The notes: generated from the sequence alone by a model not told the origin. A DNA stretch of 64,000 nucleotides from DASSNR01 sp036278935 (GCA_036278935.1 DASUKA010000093.1:57560-121559), one strand, 5' to 3'. Shown: positions 7,966 through 17,446, counted from the first letter of the stretch. A program made the numbers and translations.

Positions 7966-9246
7966 TCAGCGCTCCTCGCGCGCGGTGCGACGCGCTGCGG
8001 GGTGCGCGTGATCCCGGGCGGCGGCGTGATCCGGCGCACTGCCGGCGGCGGCCACCACATCGAAGCCGGCGTCCGTCGTGCACGCGTGGAACCGCCTGGC
8101 CACCTCCGGCCCCAGACGTTCCGCCATGGCACCCGCCACCTGCGCCACGAGCAGATGCCAGTCGTGCTGCCGCGCCACCCGCTGCCTGGCGTGCCGGCGG
8201 GGCTCCGCCGATTCGGCGGGAGTGAGGGCGCGGGCGGTTTCCCGCTCCCAATCCTCCGGCGACTCTGCCAGCGCCACCACATCCTCGAACTGCTCGAGCG
8301 AGCGAATGCGCGTGCCCACCACCGGCCGGCCGCTCGCCAGATATTCGTGCAGCTTGAGCGGGTAGATGTACTTCGTGTAATCGTCCGCCTTGTATGGCAT
8401 GAGGCAGACGTCGAAGTGCTGTGGGTACCGGCCCAGCTCGTGCGTGGACTTCGCGCCGAGAAAGTGGACATGCTCGAGCGCGGAGAGCTCGTCCAGGATG
8501 GGCCCGAGCTCCGGGTGCGGACTGCGGGATCCCACGAACACGAACGACCACTCGGGGTGCTCGTGTGCGAGTCGGCGCAGAACCGACCAGTCGAGCTGCC
8601 TCTTGATGGCTCCGGCGTAGCCCACGCGCGGGTGCGGGATGGGCGCTAGGTCAGCCGGCTCCGGCACCGGGCCAGCGAACGACGCGTAGTCCACGCCGTT
8701 CGGGACGAAGAGAGTGTGCGGGTTGAGATCGCCCTTCTTCTCCATGAGCGCCGGCGAGTGAATGAATACCTGGTCCACCTGCCGCAGGATGCGCGACTCG
8801 GCGGCGCTGAGCGGAGATTCCACCGGCGAGAAAGAGTACTCGTCGTCTACGTGGTAACAGGTGGCATCGAAGTGCGCCGCATGGAGCGCGGCTTCGAACT
8901 TCGGCCGCCAGAGATAGAGAACGACTCGCCGGCACCCCTGCCTCTCGAGCAGCGCGCGCGCCCGCCGCACGCGCTGCCGGAAGAGGAATGCGCCGAGCCG
9001 GGATGGCTTGTGCACCAGCGGCAGCCAGCGGCCAGGGTCGTAGCGGTGAAATCCCGGCAGTAAAGGGATCGCCGCGTCTTCCGCGGCCATCGGTTGGTGC
9101 CGCCGCCACAGCTCACGCCATCCGCGGGCGGGCTCCACCCACGCCACGTGGTAGTACCGGGCGAGGCGGGTGAGCACCTGCTGCCGAGGCTGCCAGCGCC
9201 AGCCCCAGTAGTCCGGCACAAGGGCGACGACGCCGACATCCGGCAT
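7966..9246 (-). CDS. Glycosyltransferase, GT-B fold (family 4/1-like)
   Basis: 426-residue GT-B glycosyltransferase. N-terminal VVALVPDYWGWRWQPRQQ begins the acceptor domain; the middle has HVDDEYSF and LFVPNGVDYASF, a typical GT-B hinge, followed by VGYAGAIKRQLDW; the donor site is YIYPLKLHEYLASGRPVVGT with the conserved Lys/Glu region. The C-terminal 60 residues are Ala/Arg-rich and poorly conserved looking. ATG 9246 is used. An in-frame GTG at 9270 overlaps the upstream stop as GTGA and may be the true, coupled start. It converges on the GT2 gene with a 20-nt gap. Confidence 0.85.
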   Translation of the reverse strand: MPDVGVVALVPDYWGWRWQPRQQVLTRLARYYHVAWVEPARGWRELWRRHQPMAAEDAAIPLLPGFHRYDPGRWLPLVHKPSRLGAFLFRQRVRRARALLERQGCRRVVLYLWRPKFEAALHAAHFDATCYHVDDEYSFSPVESPLSAAESRILRQVDQVFIHSPALMEKKGDLNPHTLFVPNGVDYASFAGPVPEPADLAPIPHPRVGYAGAIKRQLDWSVLRRLAHEHPEWSFVFVGSRSPHPELGPILDELSALEHVHFLGAKSTHELGRYPQHFDVCLMPYKADDYTKYIYPLKLHEYLASGRPVVGTRIRSLEQFEDVVALAESPEDWERETARALTPAESAEPRRHARQRVARQHDWHLLVAQVAGAMAERLGPEVARRFHACTTDAGFDVVAAAGSAPDHAAARDHAHPAARRTAREER

Positions 9247-9266
9247 CAGCGGCGTACCGGCCGCGT

Positions 9267-11027
9267 TCACTGCTGCCCGGCCGCCACGGCGGCCAGCTCG
9301 CTGCACCCCGGCGTGTGCGACGCCGTGCCGGTGCTCCATCGGAATGCCTTGAGGTGCCACTGTGAGGGAAGGGGAATCTGACGGAGATGCGAGGTGAGGT
9401 ATTCGGTAGCTGCCACAGGGACACCCCAGGGCTGGCGCCACTGCCCGTCCTCCGCGATCACCAGGCCCGAGGGATAGCAGGAGACGATGCGCTGGAGCGA
9501 CTGGGGCGTGCTGACCACCGGGCGCTTGACGCTTCGATAGAGCGTGAACTCCGGCGCCCAGCCCGCCATGGAATACAGGTGGTCCCGCTGCAAGATGAAA
9601 TCGAGCCGGTGCAGGTAATACAGCGGCTTGAGGTCGGATGAGCTGACGAGCACCGCGGAGCTGTCGGAGAGAACGTGCAGCCTGGCTGAGGCCGCCGCCC
9701 AATCCGACTTGCCACGGAAGGGCTTTGGATTGGACGGATCGCCGCTCGCCGGGGCAAGCATGTGGTACGTGGTGGAAAATGCGCCATTCACGAGCACGAA
9801 GAAGACCAGCGTCACGCCAACGAATGCCGTGGCGAGCACGCCCGCCCACCGCCGGAGGTGCAGCCAGGCGGGCGCTCGCTCGAGCAACGCCATCAACCGG
9901 GGGCGCAGCAGGGAGACTGCTTCCATGGTCGCGATTCCGCTCAGCGCAAAGAAAAAGGGCATGACCCACAGGAAGTACCGCATGGCCTTCCACGCGGCGA
10001 ACGAGTGAAAGAGAAACCCCACGACGAACACCGTCGCGCAGAACCCCGCCACGCGCGGCCGCGCCGACGCGGCCAGGAGCACGACCACCGGGAAGAGCGA
10101 CCACACCGTGGCGTAGTCCGTCGTGAGCGCCCAGTCGTAAAAGCGGAGGTTATGCCGGTTGGCCACCGCCCAGTAGTCGGAGTAGTGGAAGAAGCGGACC
10201 ATTCCCGTAGGCCGCCCGCTGTGCAGCATGGCGAGAGCCAGTAGCGTACCCACAACCGCCAGGCCCGTCACGATCCACGCGCGAGAAGGGTGCACGGAGA
10301 TCCGCCGCACGATGCGCGGGCCGAGGACCGCCGCGCACCAGACGCCAAGGGCAAGCAGCGCGACGAGCGTGAGCAGTTGCAGGTGCAGGGCGAGCAGAAA
10401 CGCGGCCGCCGCTCCAGCCATGCGCAGATACGCGCGCCGGCCTGAGGGCCTGCCGGCGGACGGCGCGCCACGCGCTGCGCCCGGCACGCGGAGCGAGACT
10501 CGCGCATCCACCCCGCCCGGGGCGCACAGCCCATACACGATCGTCGCGCCCATCCAGACGAGGAGCGCCTGAAGCATGTAGAAGCGCACCACCTGCGACA
10601 TGAAGATCGCCATGGGATAAAAGCACAGGAGGAGCGCCGCGATCCAACCCGCTCCGCGGCTCGAGACGTGCCGCACCCACAGGTACACGGCAACGACCAG
10701 CGCCGAGCCGGCGATGACGGATGGAAGCCGGGCCACCACGATGCTGGGCCCGAAGAGTTTGGCGAATCCCGCCACGAGATACGTGAACAGCCGTGCGCGC
10801 GTGTACGGAATGCCGGTGATGTCGAGCGTCCCGTTGCTGAACAGGGAGCGGACCGCCAGCAGGTGGTCCAGCTCGTCGATGTCAGGGGCAAAGTCGAGGT
10901 CGACGAGGCGGACCGCCAGCGCCACGATGGCGAGCACGACGACATCCAGCAGCACCTGCCGCCGCACGGCGGACAAGAGAGGTTGCGCGCGTGAGCGGTC
11001 ACGCGTCGGGCTCGTGGATGGCGGCAC
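9267..11027 (-). CDS. Integral-membrane glycosyltransferase (GT39/ArnT-like)
   Basis: About 586-residue polytopic protein of the GT-C type. After a short cytoplasmic lead come about a dozen hydrophobic segments. The first extracytoplasmic loop has the acidic motif DFAPDIDELDH, matching the catalytic Asp/Glu of PMT/ArnT enzymes that take sugars from polyprenyl phosphates. The C-terminal 130 residues form a soluble periplasmic domain. The start is uncertain; GTG 11027 is the best placed in-frame codon and no SD is visible. Likely works with the adjacent GT-B gene to decorate lipid or surface glycan. Confidence 0.8.
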   Translation of the reverse strand: MPPSTSPTRDRSRAQPLLSAVRRQVLLDVVVLAIVALAVRLVDLDFAPDIDELDHLLAVRSLFSNGTLDITGIPYTRARLFTYLVAGFAKLFGPSIVVARLPSVIAGSALVVAVYLWVRHVSSRGAGWIAALLLCFYPMAIFMSQVVRFYMLQALLVWMGATIVYGLCAPGGVDARVSLRVPGAARGAPSAGRPSGRRAYLRMAGAAAAFLLALHLQLLTLVALLALGVWCAAVLGPRIVRRISVHPSRAWIVTGLAVVGTLLALAMLHSGRPTGMVRFFHYSDYWAVANRHNLRFYDWALTTDYATVWSLFPVVVLLAASARPRVAGFCATVFVVGFLFHSFAAWKAMRYFLWVMPFFFALSGIATMEAVSLLRPRLMALLERAPAWLHLRRWAGVLATAFVGVTLVFFVLVNGAFSTTYHMLAPASGDPSNPKPFRGKSDWAAASARLHVLSDSSAVLVSSSDLKPLYYLHRLDFILQRDHLYSMAGWAPEFTLYRSVKRPVVSTPQSLQRIVSCYPSGLVIAEDGQWRQPWGVPVAATEYLTSHLRQIPLPSQWHLKAFRWSTGTASHTPGCSELAAVAAGQQ

Positions 11028-11563
11028 TCTGGTGGACGTATTGGATAGTGAGCGGCGGAATCGCGCGCGTTGCGGCCGGCCGTCGCCTGGGCTGCAGCAC
11101 GTCGTGCGCGAGCCCGGCGGTGTGCCGGCGACGCCGGGTGAAGAATATGCGGCTGCCCAGTCAGCGCCAGTTGGTGACAGGGCGGCGACCATGCGCGCGC
11201 GGCGGATGGCGGAGCACGCGGCCCTTGCCGTGTAGACGACGGGAAGCCACCGCCGGCACACCCGTCAACGCGAGCTACCGTGACCATCGGGTTCCCGGCC
11301 AGGTCGGATCAGGCCACGGACACACGCGGCCCCGCGTAGAGCGATTTTCGGGCGCTCAGCGTGTGGTCCGGCCGCCGCCCGTTGATGCGAGATTGCCGCA
11401 CCGTGCCGCTGCGGCCGGGGTGGCGGAGGAGGCGGCGCGGTGTGAACAGGCGCGTGGAAGCGCACTTACGCCATGCGGCCCCGTGCAGGGGCACGGGCGA
11501 TGTCACGGTCGGGACGGGGGCGCGAATCTGGCATACCTAGGGGCCACGGCCCACCTGGTGGCC

Positions 11564-11621
11564 GGGGAACTGGGGCGCTCGCGCGGGACGGCGGGTGTGA
11601 GCTTGAACTCCCCCGTTCCCC
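11564..11621. repeat. Inverted repeat overlapping a promoter spacer (possible operator)
   Basis: GGGGAACTGGGG (11564-11575) pairs with CCCCCGTTCCCC (11610-11621) with one mismatch. The right arm lies between the -35 and -10 boxes of the promoter at 11603-11632, so a bound regulator would block it. Confidence 0.4.
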
Positions 11622-11632
11622 AATGGTACTAT
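11603..11632 (+). promoter_or_regulatory. Sigma70-like promoter for the TPR operon
   Basis: TTGAAC (11603-11608), 18-nt spacer, TACTAT (11627-11632). Predicted transcription start near 11639, giving a leader of about 38 nt that contains the SD CGGAGG ahead of ATG 11677. Confidence 0.6.
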
Positions 11633-11676
11633 AGGCATAGCAAGGCATACCCTCAGAGTCGGAGGTTCTGTTTCCC

Positions 11677-12819
11677 ATGCCTACCCCATTCCTGAGTTCC
11701 GAAGAGTACGACGAGCGCGCGCATCAGCTCTACAACGAGGGACAGTATGACGAAGCGCTCGACGTGCTGCGTGAGGGGCTCGCGCTTTACCCGAATTCGG
11801 TAGAGCTGCACATTGGGGTTGGATACGCTCGGCTGGCGCGTGAGGAGTACGCATGGGCGCGGCACAGCTTCGAGAAGGCGCTCGTGCTCGATCCCGAGCA
11901 TGAGGATGCATTGGCCGGGCTGGGTGAAACGATGCTCAAGTTCGGGCAGCCGGATGCGGGCCTGCGCCTCTTCCGTCGCGTGCTCGAGCTCGGCTACAGC
12001 GACGACATCGATCTCATCCTGCAGATCAGCCGCGCGCTGTTCCGCGACGGCCTGATGGACGAAGCGCGGGAGTTCGTGGATCTCGCGGTACAGGAAGCGC
12101 CCGAGCAGGCGGAGGCGCACGCGCTCAAGGGGTATGTGCATCACCGCATGGGTGATGACGAGGGCGCCGTGGCCTCGCTCAAGCGTGCGCTGCAGATCGA
12201 CGACGATCACACCGAGGCGCGCATCTACCTGGCCAACATCTACTACGACCGCGGCGAATACGAGACGGCGCTCACGCATCTCGACCGCACGGCGCCGGAA
12301 GATCATTGGGACGAGCTCGGGATCTGGCGGCTGATGGAGCTCAAGAAGTCGCTCTACCGGCTGAGTGACGGGGACCCAGAGCTGCGGCAGTGGGAGGAGC
12401 GACTGGGCGAGCTGGCCGGAGATCAGGACGACATCGATGAGATGCTGGCCGAGATCGAAAACCGGGCGGCGGAAGAAGCCGAGCGGAACGAGAAGGGGCA
12501 GCTCGAGCTGTTCACCGTCCTGCTCAGTGACCTCGCGGAGCGGCGCCGCGATGCCTCGGAATCCTGGCGCGATGTCTCGTCGTCGGAGCACCGAATCGTG
12601 ACCTCGGCCGATGGCCACGAGTTCGTGGGTAGCTGGGAGCGCATCGTGCGGGCGATGCGCGACTCCAACCGGGCGTTCGCGGGACGCTCGGTGCAGGAGT
12701 TCATGGCCACCGAGGCGCGGCGCGGGTATTCCTTGACGGGTGTCAAGATCCCGACCAGTGATGCGGAGAGCTTCATTCGAGGCAGCGCCGACGCCGGCCT
12801 GCTCCGAATCGTGCGGTGA
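11677..12819 (+). CDS. TPR-repeat protein
   Basis: 380-residue soluble protein. Residues about 8-215 are tandem tetratricopeptide repeats (YNEGQYDEALDVLREGLALYP, YDRGEYETALTHLDRT and similar), which mediate protein-protein contacts. Residues 235-290 are acidic and coiled-coil-like. The C-terminal 90 residues form a small domain (GHEFVGSWERIVRAMRDSN) followed by MATEARRGYSLTGVKIP, with no function recognised. SD CGGAGG precedes ATG 11677. The stop overlaps the next gene by 4 nt, so the two are coupled. Confidence 0.85.
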   Translation: MPTPFLSSEEYDERAHQLYNEGQYDEALDVLREGLALYPNSVELHIGVGYARLAREEYAWARHSFEKALVLDPEHEDALAGLGETMLKFGQPDAGLRLFRRVLELGYSDDIDLILQISRALFRDGLMDEAREFVDLAVQEAPEQAEAHALKGYVHHRMGDDEGAVASLKRALQIDDDHTEARIYLANIYYDRGEYETALTHLDRTAPEDHWDELGIWRLMELKKSLYRLSDGDPELRQWEERLGELAGDQDDIDEMLAEIENRAAEEAERNEKGQLELFTVLLSDLAERRRDASESWRDVSSSEHRIVTSADGHEFVGSWERIVRAMRDSNRAFAGRSVQEFMATEARRGYSLTGVKIPTSDAESFIRGSADAGLLRIVR

Positions 12820-13847
12820 TCGCAACCAACCAACGTACCGCCCTCGCAGCGCTTTCCGCCGCGCGTCCCATGGTCGCGCGGCTGGATATCGTGCGCGATC
12901 CCGAGGAGCTGGCCGCCGATCTCATTGAGGTGTGGCCGTCCATCGAGACCGCGCTCCGGTCGCTCCTGGGCGGCTCGCCGCTGTCGGGGCAGGCGCTCAT
13001 CCATGAGGTTCGCCAGCGCGAGTTGATCTCGCTCGAGCAGGCCCATGCGCTCGTCGGCATGCTCGCCGTCCGCGAGCGGGTGGACCATGGCGACTATCAC
13101 CCGACGGAGAGCGACATCGCCGCCACCCGCGATGGCTATGCGGCGCTGGAGGCCGCGCTCTCCGCCGCCAGGCCGGATGAGGCGACCGCCGAACCGTCGG
13201 TGCCCGCGCGAGTGGGCCAGACGACGCCGACGGGACCCATGCAGCTTCCGCTCGTCACGCCGCCGCACGGCCCGCGGCGTGCGCCCTGGGTGATCCTCGG
13301 TGCCGTTGTCGTGCTCATCATCGTGGCGGCGGCGGTGACGTACGTCTACATCACCCGCTACGGCGTCCAGGGCGAGATCCGCGCGGGCATGCGTGCCTAT
13401 GCTGGCGGGCAGCGGGCGGTGGCCCGCCTCGCATTCACGCAGGCCAGCCACGAGCACCCGGAGCTGTTGGTGCCGCACCTCTATCTCGCCCGCATGGCGC
13501 GCGAGGACGGCGATTTCGTCACGGCCGCCGCTGAGCTGGGCAAAGCCGCGAAGAGCGCTCCGCGGAACGCCCTGGTGGAACGGGAGCTGGGTGCCTACTT
13601 CCTCGCCCGCGGAGAGCAGGACGTGAGCCAGGGACGGCAGGATCTCGCCGCCACCGATTTCGATGCCGCCCGGCGGCGCTACGTGAGCGCCCTCGGCATC
13701 GACAGCACGGACAAGAGCGCTCAGGGCTATCTGGGATGCGCCCTCGTCAAGCTTGGTCGGACGGCGGAGGGCCAGCAGTGGCTCTCCCGCGCCGGTCCCG
13801 GTGGATGGGCGGTGTGCGCACCCTCGGCCGATACCACCGGTCCGTGA
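12816..13847 (+). CDS. Membrane-anchored TPR-like protein, unknown function
   Basis: 343-residue protein in two halves separated by one transmembrane helix (WVILGAVVVLIIVAAAVTYVYI, about residues 158-178). The N-terminal cytoplasmic half includes LISLEQAHALVGMLAVRERVDHGDYHPTESD, helical and of unknown role. The C-terminal, probably periplasmic, half has two or three degenerate TPR units (AYAGGQRAVARLAFTQAS, YLARMAREDGDFVTAAAELGKAA). GTG 12816 overlaps the upstream TPR stop. The pair probably forms one complex at the inner membrane. Confidence 0.75.
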   Translation: MIATNQRTALAALSAARPMVARLDIVRDPEELAADLIEVWPSIETALRSLLGGSPLSGQALIHEVRQRELISLEQAHALVGMLAVRERVDHGDYHPTESDIAATRDGYAALEAALSAARPDEATAEPSVPARVGQTTPTGPMQLPLVTPPHGPRRAPWVILGAVVVLIIVAAAVTYVYITRYGVQGEIRAGMRAYAGGQRAVARLAFTQASHEHPELLVPHLYLARMAREDGDFVTAAAELGKAAKSAPRNALVERELGAYFLARGEQDVSQGRQDLAATDFDAARRRYVSALGIDSTDKSAQGYLGCALVKLGRTAEGQQWLSRAGPGGWAVCAPSADTTGP

Positions 13848-13886
13848 GTCGTGTTGTAGCTTGCTATTCCAAGCGGCTCCGTCACT

Positions 13887-14015
13887 GTCATTCCGAGCGC
13901 CGGCGAGGAATCTTCTCACCAGGCGAAGAGGAGACTCCTCAGTCGCTGCGCTCCCTCGGAATGACAACCAACCGAGTACGCGACTCCTCGGTCGCTACCG
14001 CGCCCTCGGAATGAC
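13887..14015. repeat. Palindromic intergenic repeat ending GTCATTCCGAG / CTCGGAATGAC, with partial second copy
   Basis: Perfect 11-bp termini GTCATTCCGAG (13887-13897) and CTCGGAATGAC (13955-13965) enclose a 57-nt core with GAGGAATCTTCTCACC and GTCGCTGCGCTCC. A further right-half copy ends at CTCGGAATGAC (14005-14015). Another full copy lies at 59291-59351 with the same termini and similar right half. This fits a REP/MITE-like dispersed element. Confidence 0.8.
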
Positions 14016-14038
14016 CATGCCACCCTGAACCAGCAGAC

Positions 14039-14773
14039 ATGCTCGTCCTGGCCCTCACGTCGCTGGCCATGCTCTCGACGCTTGCCGGCGGATATGCCGC
14101 CATCCGCGCGCATCGGCGCATCCACCTGCTGCTGGGCTTCGGGGCAGGGGTGCTGCTGGGTGCGGTCTTCTTCGATCTTCTCCCTGAGGCACTGACGGTC
14201 GCGGCGCAGCGCGGCTGGAGCGACCGCGCGGTGCTGGGAACGGCCATCACCGGTCTGCTCCTCTTCTACGTCATCGAGCGCCTTCTCATCCTGCACGCCT
14301 GCCCCGAGGAGGACTGCACCAACCAGGCGCACCGGAACCTGGGCCGCGCGAGCGCCCTTGGCCTCATCGCCCACAGCACGCTCGACGGTGCGGCAATCGG
14401 TGCCGCCACTCTGCTGCACTGGCAGGCGGGCGTGTTGGTGGCGCTCGCCGTCGTAGCGCACGACTCGAGCGACGGACTCAATACCATCCTCCTCGTCACC
14501 CACGGGGAGCGGCCGCAGCGCGGGGATCTCACCTTCCTCCTGGCCGACGCCCTGGCCCCGGTAGCAGGCGGTATCCTGGCCATCGTCCTGGCGCCGAGCG
14601 CCGGAGCGCTGGCCATCTTCCTCGCGCTTGCCTCCGGCTTCTTTCTCTACACGGCCACCGCCGATCTCCTGCCCGAGGCACATCGCCGCAGTCCGAGTAT
14701 TGCCGTCGCCGTGGCTACGGTGGCAGGCGTTGTGCTCATCGGAGTCGTGATGCAACTCATCACCATCCACTGA
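14039..14773 (+). CDS. ZIP-family metal transporter
   Basis: 244-residue inner-membrane protein with about seven or eight hydrophobic helices. Two signature metal-site helices are present: AHSTLDGAAIG (helix IV) and AHDSSDGLNTI (helix V, where canonical ZIPs have HEIPEG, so the second His/Glu set is altered). Members import Zn2+, Fe2+ or Mn2+. LGFGAGVLLGAVFFDLLPEA at the N-terminus is typical. It abuts the M16 peptidase gene directly (0 nt), so they are probably co-transcribed; the peptidase is Zn-dependent. Confidence 0.85.
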   Translation: MLVLALTSLAMLSTLAGGYAAIRAHRRIHLLLGFGAGVLLGAVFFDLLPEALTVAAQRGWSDRAVLGTAITGLLLFYVIERLLILHACPEEDCTNQAHRNLGRASALGLIAHSTLDGAAIGAATLLHWQAGVLVALAVVAHDSSDGLNTILLVTHGERPQRGDLTFLLADALAPVAGGILAIVLAPSAGALAIFLALASGFFLYTATADLLPEAHRRSPSIAVAVATVAGVVLIGVVMQLITIH

Positions 14774-17395
14774 ATGTCCCAGCCGCTCATCGCCCCCGAG
14801 TCCGTACAACGAGCCACGCTCGCCAACGGACTCACCGTGCTCGTGCGCCGTGACACCTCCGCACCGGTGGTCGCGATCGTGACATATGTGAAGGCCGGCT
14901 ACTTCGATGAACCCGACGAGGTGGCGGGCATCGCGCACGTGCTCGAGCACATGTTCTTCAAGGGGACAGCGCAACGCGGTGTCGGCATCATCGCGCAGGA
15001 GACGAAAGCGGCGGGCGGCTATCTCAACGCCGGCACGATCTACGACCATACCAGCTACTACACTGTGCTGCCGTCGTCGAGCTTCGTCCAGGGGTTGGAG
15101 ATCCAGGGCGACGCGTACGCCAACTCCATCATCGACGCCGAGGAGCTGGGGCGGGAGTTGGAGGTCATCATCCAGGAGGCGAAGCGGAAGGCGGATAATC
15201 CCTCAGCCGTGGCGACGGAGACGCTGTACGAGGTGCTGCATGAGCGCCATCGCATTCGCCGCTGGCGGATCGGACACGAGGAGACGCTCCGGCGCCTCAC
15301 GCGTCCCGACCTCACAGGGTTCTACCGCAACTTCTACCGGCCAGCCAACACCATCCTGAGCATCGCGGGCGATATCGATCCGCAGCACGCGCTGCACGAG
15401 GCGGAGCGCATCTACGGCGCGATTCCCGATGGGCAGATCGTGCGTGAGCCAGGGCCGGAGGAGCCCGAGCACGCCGGCTTTCGCTTTCGCGAGCTCGCCG
15501 GCGACATCACGCAGACACAGCTGGCGGTTGGTTGGCGTACCCCTGGCACGTTGCACCACGACACTCCGCTGCTCGATGTCGCGGCCGCGGTGCTGGGCGC
15601 AGGCCGCGCCTCGCGGCTCTATCGGGCTGTTCGCGACCGGAAGCTTGCGGCATCCATCTCGGCCTACGATTACACGCCCACGGAGCTGGGAGTCTTTACC
15701 GTGCACGCGGAGGGACCGTCCGAGACGTCAGCGCAAGCAGCGCAGGCCGCATGGGCACAGCTCCGCGAGCTGCGCGAGGCCGGCGTACGTGACGAAGAGA
15801 TTCTGCGTTCGCGCCGGCTCTTCGAGTCCCGCTGGGTGCGGCGGCTGGAGACCATGGTAGGGCAAGCGAACTATCTGGCCGAATGGGAGGCGCTGGGCGA
15901 CTGGCGCCTTGGGGCCCAGTATCTGGATCGGCTCCTGAGCGCGACCGCCGATCAGGTGACGGAAGTCGTGCGGCGGTACCTCACCAGTGAGCGCGCGGCG
16001 GCGGTCGTCTACCGGCCCGCTTCGGCGGCATCCATGGCCGACGGACCGGACGACATGCGCCGGCTGCTGGATGGGGCGCCCACCGCCGCGGCACCGTCCC
16101 TACCGGCGCGTCCCGCCGCTCGCCCGGCAGCGGCGGGCGCGCCGAAGTTCGAGCGTGAGGAGGCCGGGGTGCGCGTGTATCGCACGGGGAGCGGTGTGCC
16201 GATTCTCGTGCGCCGGAAGCAGGGAGCGCCTCTTGTGCACTTCGGTGTGTTCGTGCGAGGAGGCGCGAGCGATGAGCCGGCCGACCTCGCCGGCCTTACC
16301 AGCCTTCTGATGCGGACATCGATCAAGGGCACCTCTCGCCGAACGGCCACGCAGATCGCGGAGGATGCCGAGCTCCTGGGCGGGACCATCGGGGCGAGCG
16401 CGGGAGCCGAGAGCTTTGGGTGGTCGCTCTCGGTGCCCGTCGCCTACACCCTCGATGCGCTCGATCTGCTGGCTGACGTCGTGCAGCATGCGACGATTCC
16501 GGACGAGGCGCTGGACACCGAATGCGCGGTGGCCCTCGCAGACCTGGAGTTGCTGCGCGACGATATGTATGGCTATCCGCTCCGCCTGTTGATGCAGACG
16601 GCCTTTGCCGGTCATCCATACGGGGTGCCGACCAGCGGCTCCAGGGAATCGCTGCCGCGCATCGACGCGGAGCGGCTGCGCGCCTGGCACCGGTCGCAGG
16701 TGCTGGAGGCGCCGGCGAGCATCGGGGTGGTGGGCGACGTGGACCCGGACCAGGCCGCCGCCGCGGTGGCGGGATATTTTGGAGAGCTGCGCGCCGCGGA
16801 GCCCACCGCGCTGCCGGTGCCCCGTTGGCCTGAGGCCCCGGTCGTCACGGCCGAGCAGCGCGAGAAGGCGCAGACCGCGTTGGCGCTGGCGTTTCCCGCC
16901 CCGCCCTGCGGGGACCCGTCGCGCTTCGCCGCGCAGCTCACGGCTGGCGTCGCGAGCGGGCTGGGCGGCCGCTTCTTCGAGGAGCTGCGCGACCGCCAGT
17001 CGCTGGCCTACACGGTGAGCGCGTTCACGAGCCAGCGCCGCCTGGCGGGGACGTTCGTGTCCTACATCGCGACGTCGCCCGACAAGGAGGAGGTCGCGCG
17101 AAGCGGGTTGCTCCGCGAGATGGCCCGATTGCGCGCGGAGCCTGTGAGCCCGGAGGAGCTAAGCCGTGCCAAGGCGTACGCCATCGGCACGCACGCCATC
17201 GCGCAGCAGAGCGGCGCGTCGGTGCTGGGCGAGATACTCGATGCGTGGATGTTCGGCCGCTCGGGCCTCGCGGAGCTGGAGGAGCACGACGTGCGCATCC
17301 GCGCCGTGACGGCCGCCGAGATGCAGTCGTTCGCCGAGCAGTACCTGGATGAGCGGTGCGTGGTGGAGGCGGTGGTGCGGGGGAAAGAGTTGTGA
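14774..17395 (+). CDS. M16 family zinc metallopeptidase (double-length)
   Basis: 873-residue two-domain pitrilysin/insulinase-type protease. The N-terminal half carries the inverted zinc motif HVLEH (His55, Glu58, His59) and the distal ligand Glu135 at the expected spacing of 76 residues. The second half (from about residue 460, after a Pro/Ala linker) repeats the fold (FGVFVRGGASDEPADLAGL) without the zinc motif, the usual arrangement of active plus inactive halves. GGRFFEELRDRQSLAYTVSA is the conserved Arg/Tyr substrate-binding region. No clear signal peptide. Substrate unknown; peptides in the cytoplasm or periplasm. Confidence 0.92.
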   Translation: MSQPLIAPESVQRATLANGLTVLVRRDTSAPVVAIVTYVKAGYFDEPDEVAGIAHVLEHMFFKGTAQRGVGIIAQETKAAGGYLNAGTIYDHTSYYTVLPSSSFVQGLEIQGDAYANSIIDAEELGRELEVIIQEAKRKADNPSAVATETLYEVLHERHRIRRWRIGHEETLRRLTRPDLTGFYRNFYRPANTILSIAGDIDPQHALHEAERIYGAIPDGQIVREPGPEEPEHAGFRFRELAGDITQTQLAVGWRTPGTLHHDTPLLDVAAAVLGAGRASRLYRAVRDRKLAASISAYDYTPTELGVFTVHAEGPSETSAQAAQAAWAQLRELREAGVRDEEILRSRRLFESRWVRRLETMVGQANYLAEWEALGDWRLGAQYLDRLLSATADQVTEVVRRYLTSERAAAVVYRPASAASMADGPDDMRRLLDGAPTAAAPSLPARPAARPAAAGAPKFEREEAGVRVYRTGSGVPILVRRKQGAPLVHFGVFVRGGASDEPADLAGLTSLLMRTSIKGTSRRTATQIAEDAELLGGTIGASAGAESFGWSLSVPVAYTLDALDLLADVVQHATIPDEALDTECAVALADLELLRDDMYGYPLRLLMQTAFAGHPYGVPTSGSRESLPRIDAERLRAWHRSQVLEAPASIGVVGDVDPDQAAAAVAGYFGELRAAEPTALPVPRWPEAPVVTAEQREKAQTALALAFPAPPCGDPSRFAAQLTAGVASGLGGRFFEELRDRQSLAYTVSAFTSQRRLAGTFVSYIATSPDKEEVARSGLLREMARLRAEPVSPEELSRAKAYAIGTHAIAQQSGASVLGEILDAWMFGRSGLAELEEHDVRIRAVTAAEMQSFAEQYLDERCVVEAVVRGKEL

Positions 17396-17398
17396 GTT

Positions 17399-17436
17399 GT
17401 GAGTGCTGGGTTGTGAATCAGGGACATAGCACTCAC
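17399..17436. terminator. Hairpin between convergent genes (candidate bidirectional terminator)
   Basis: GTGAGTGCT (17399-17407) pairs perfectly with AGCACTCAC (17428-17436), 20-nt loop. It sits 3 nt after the peptidase stop and 10 nt before the convergent gene's stop. No U-tract. The left arm is part of a tandem GTTGTGAGT word tract that recurs at 22189-22209. Confidence 0.5.
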
Positions 17437-17446
17437 CTTCGCCTCG

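Larger units (their letters stand above)
11028..11676. other. 649-bp intergenic region between divergent units
   Basis: No supported gene; open frames here have biased composition and no recognisable domain. The right end carries a good promoter (11603-11632) and an associated inverted repeat. The left part presumably holds the promoter of the membrane glycosyltransferase, not identified. Confidence 0.4.

Noticed and set aside
6884..8551. Long minus-strand frame overlapping the GT2 gene
   Set aside because: Antisense and out of frame with two glycosyltransferases; no domain.
10991..11695. Plus-strand frame across the 649-bp intergenic region
   Set aside because: No homology-like motifs, runs through the promoter and inverted repeat, and overlaps the start of the TPR gene.
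12423..13967. Long minus-strand frame opposite the TPR genes
   Set aside because: Shadow of the TPR pair; it also reads through the palindromic repeat.
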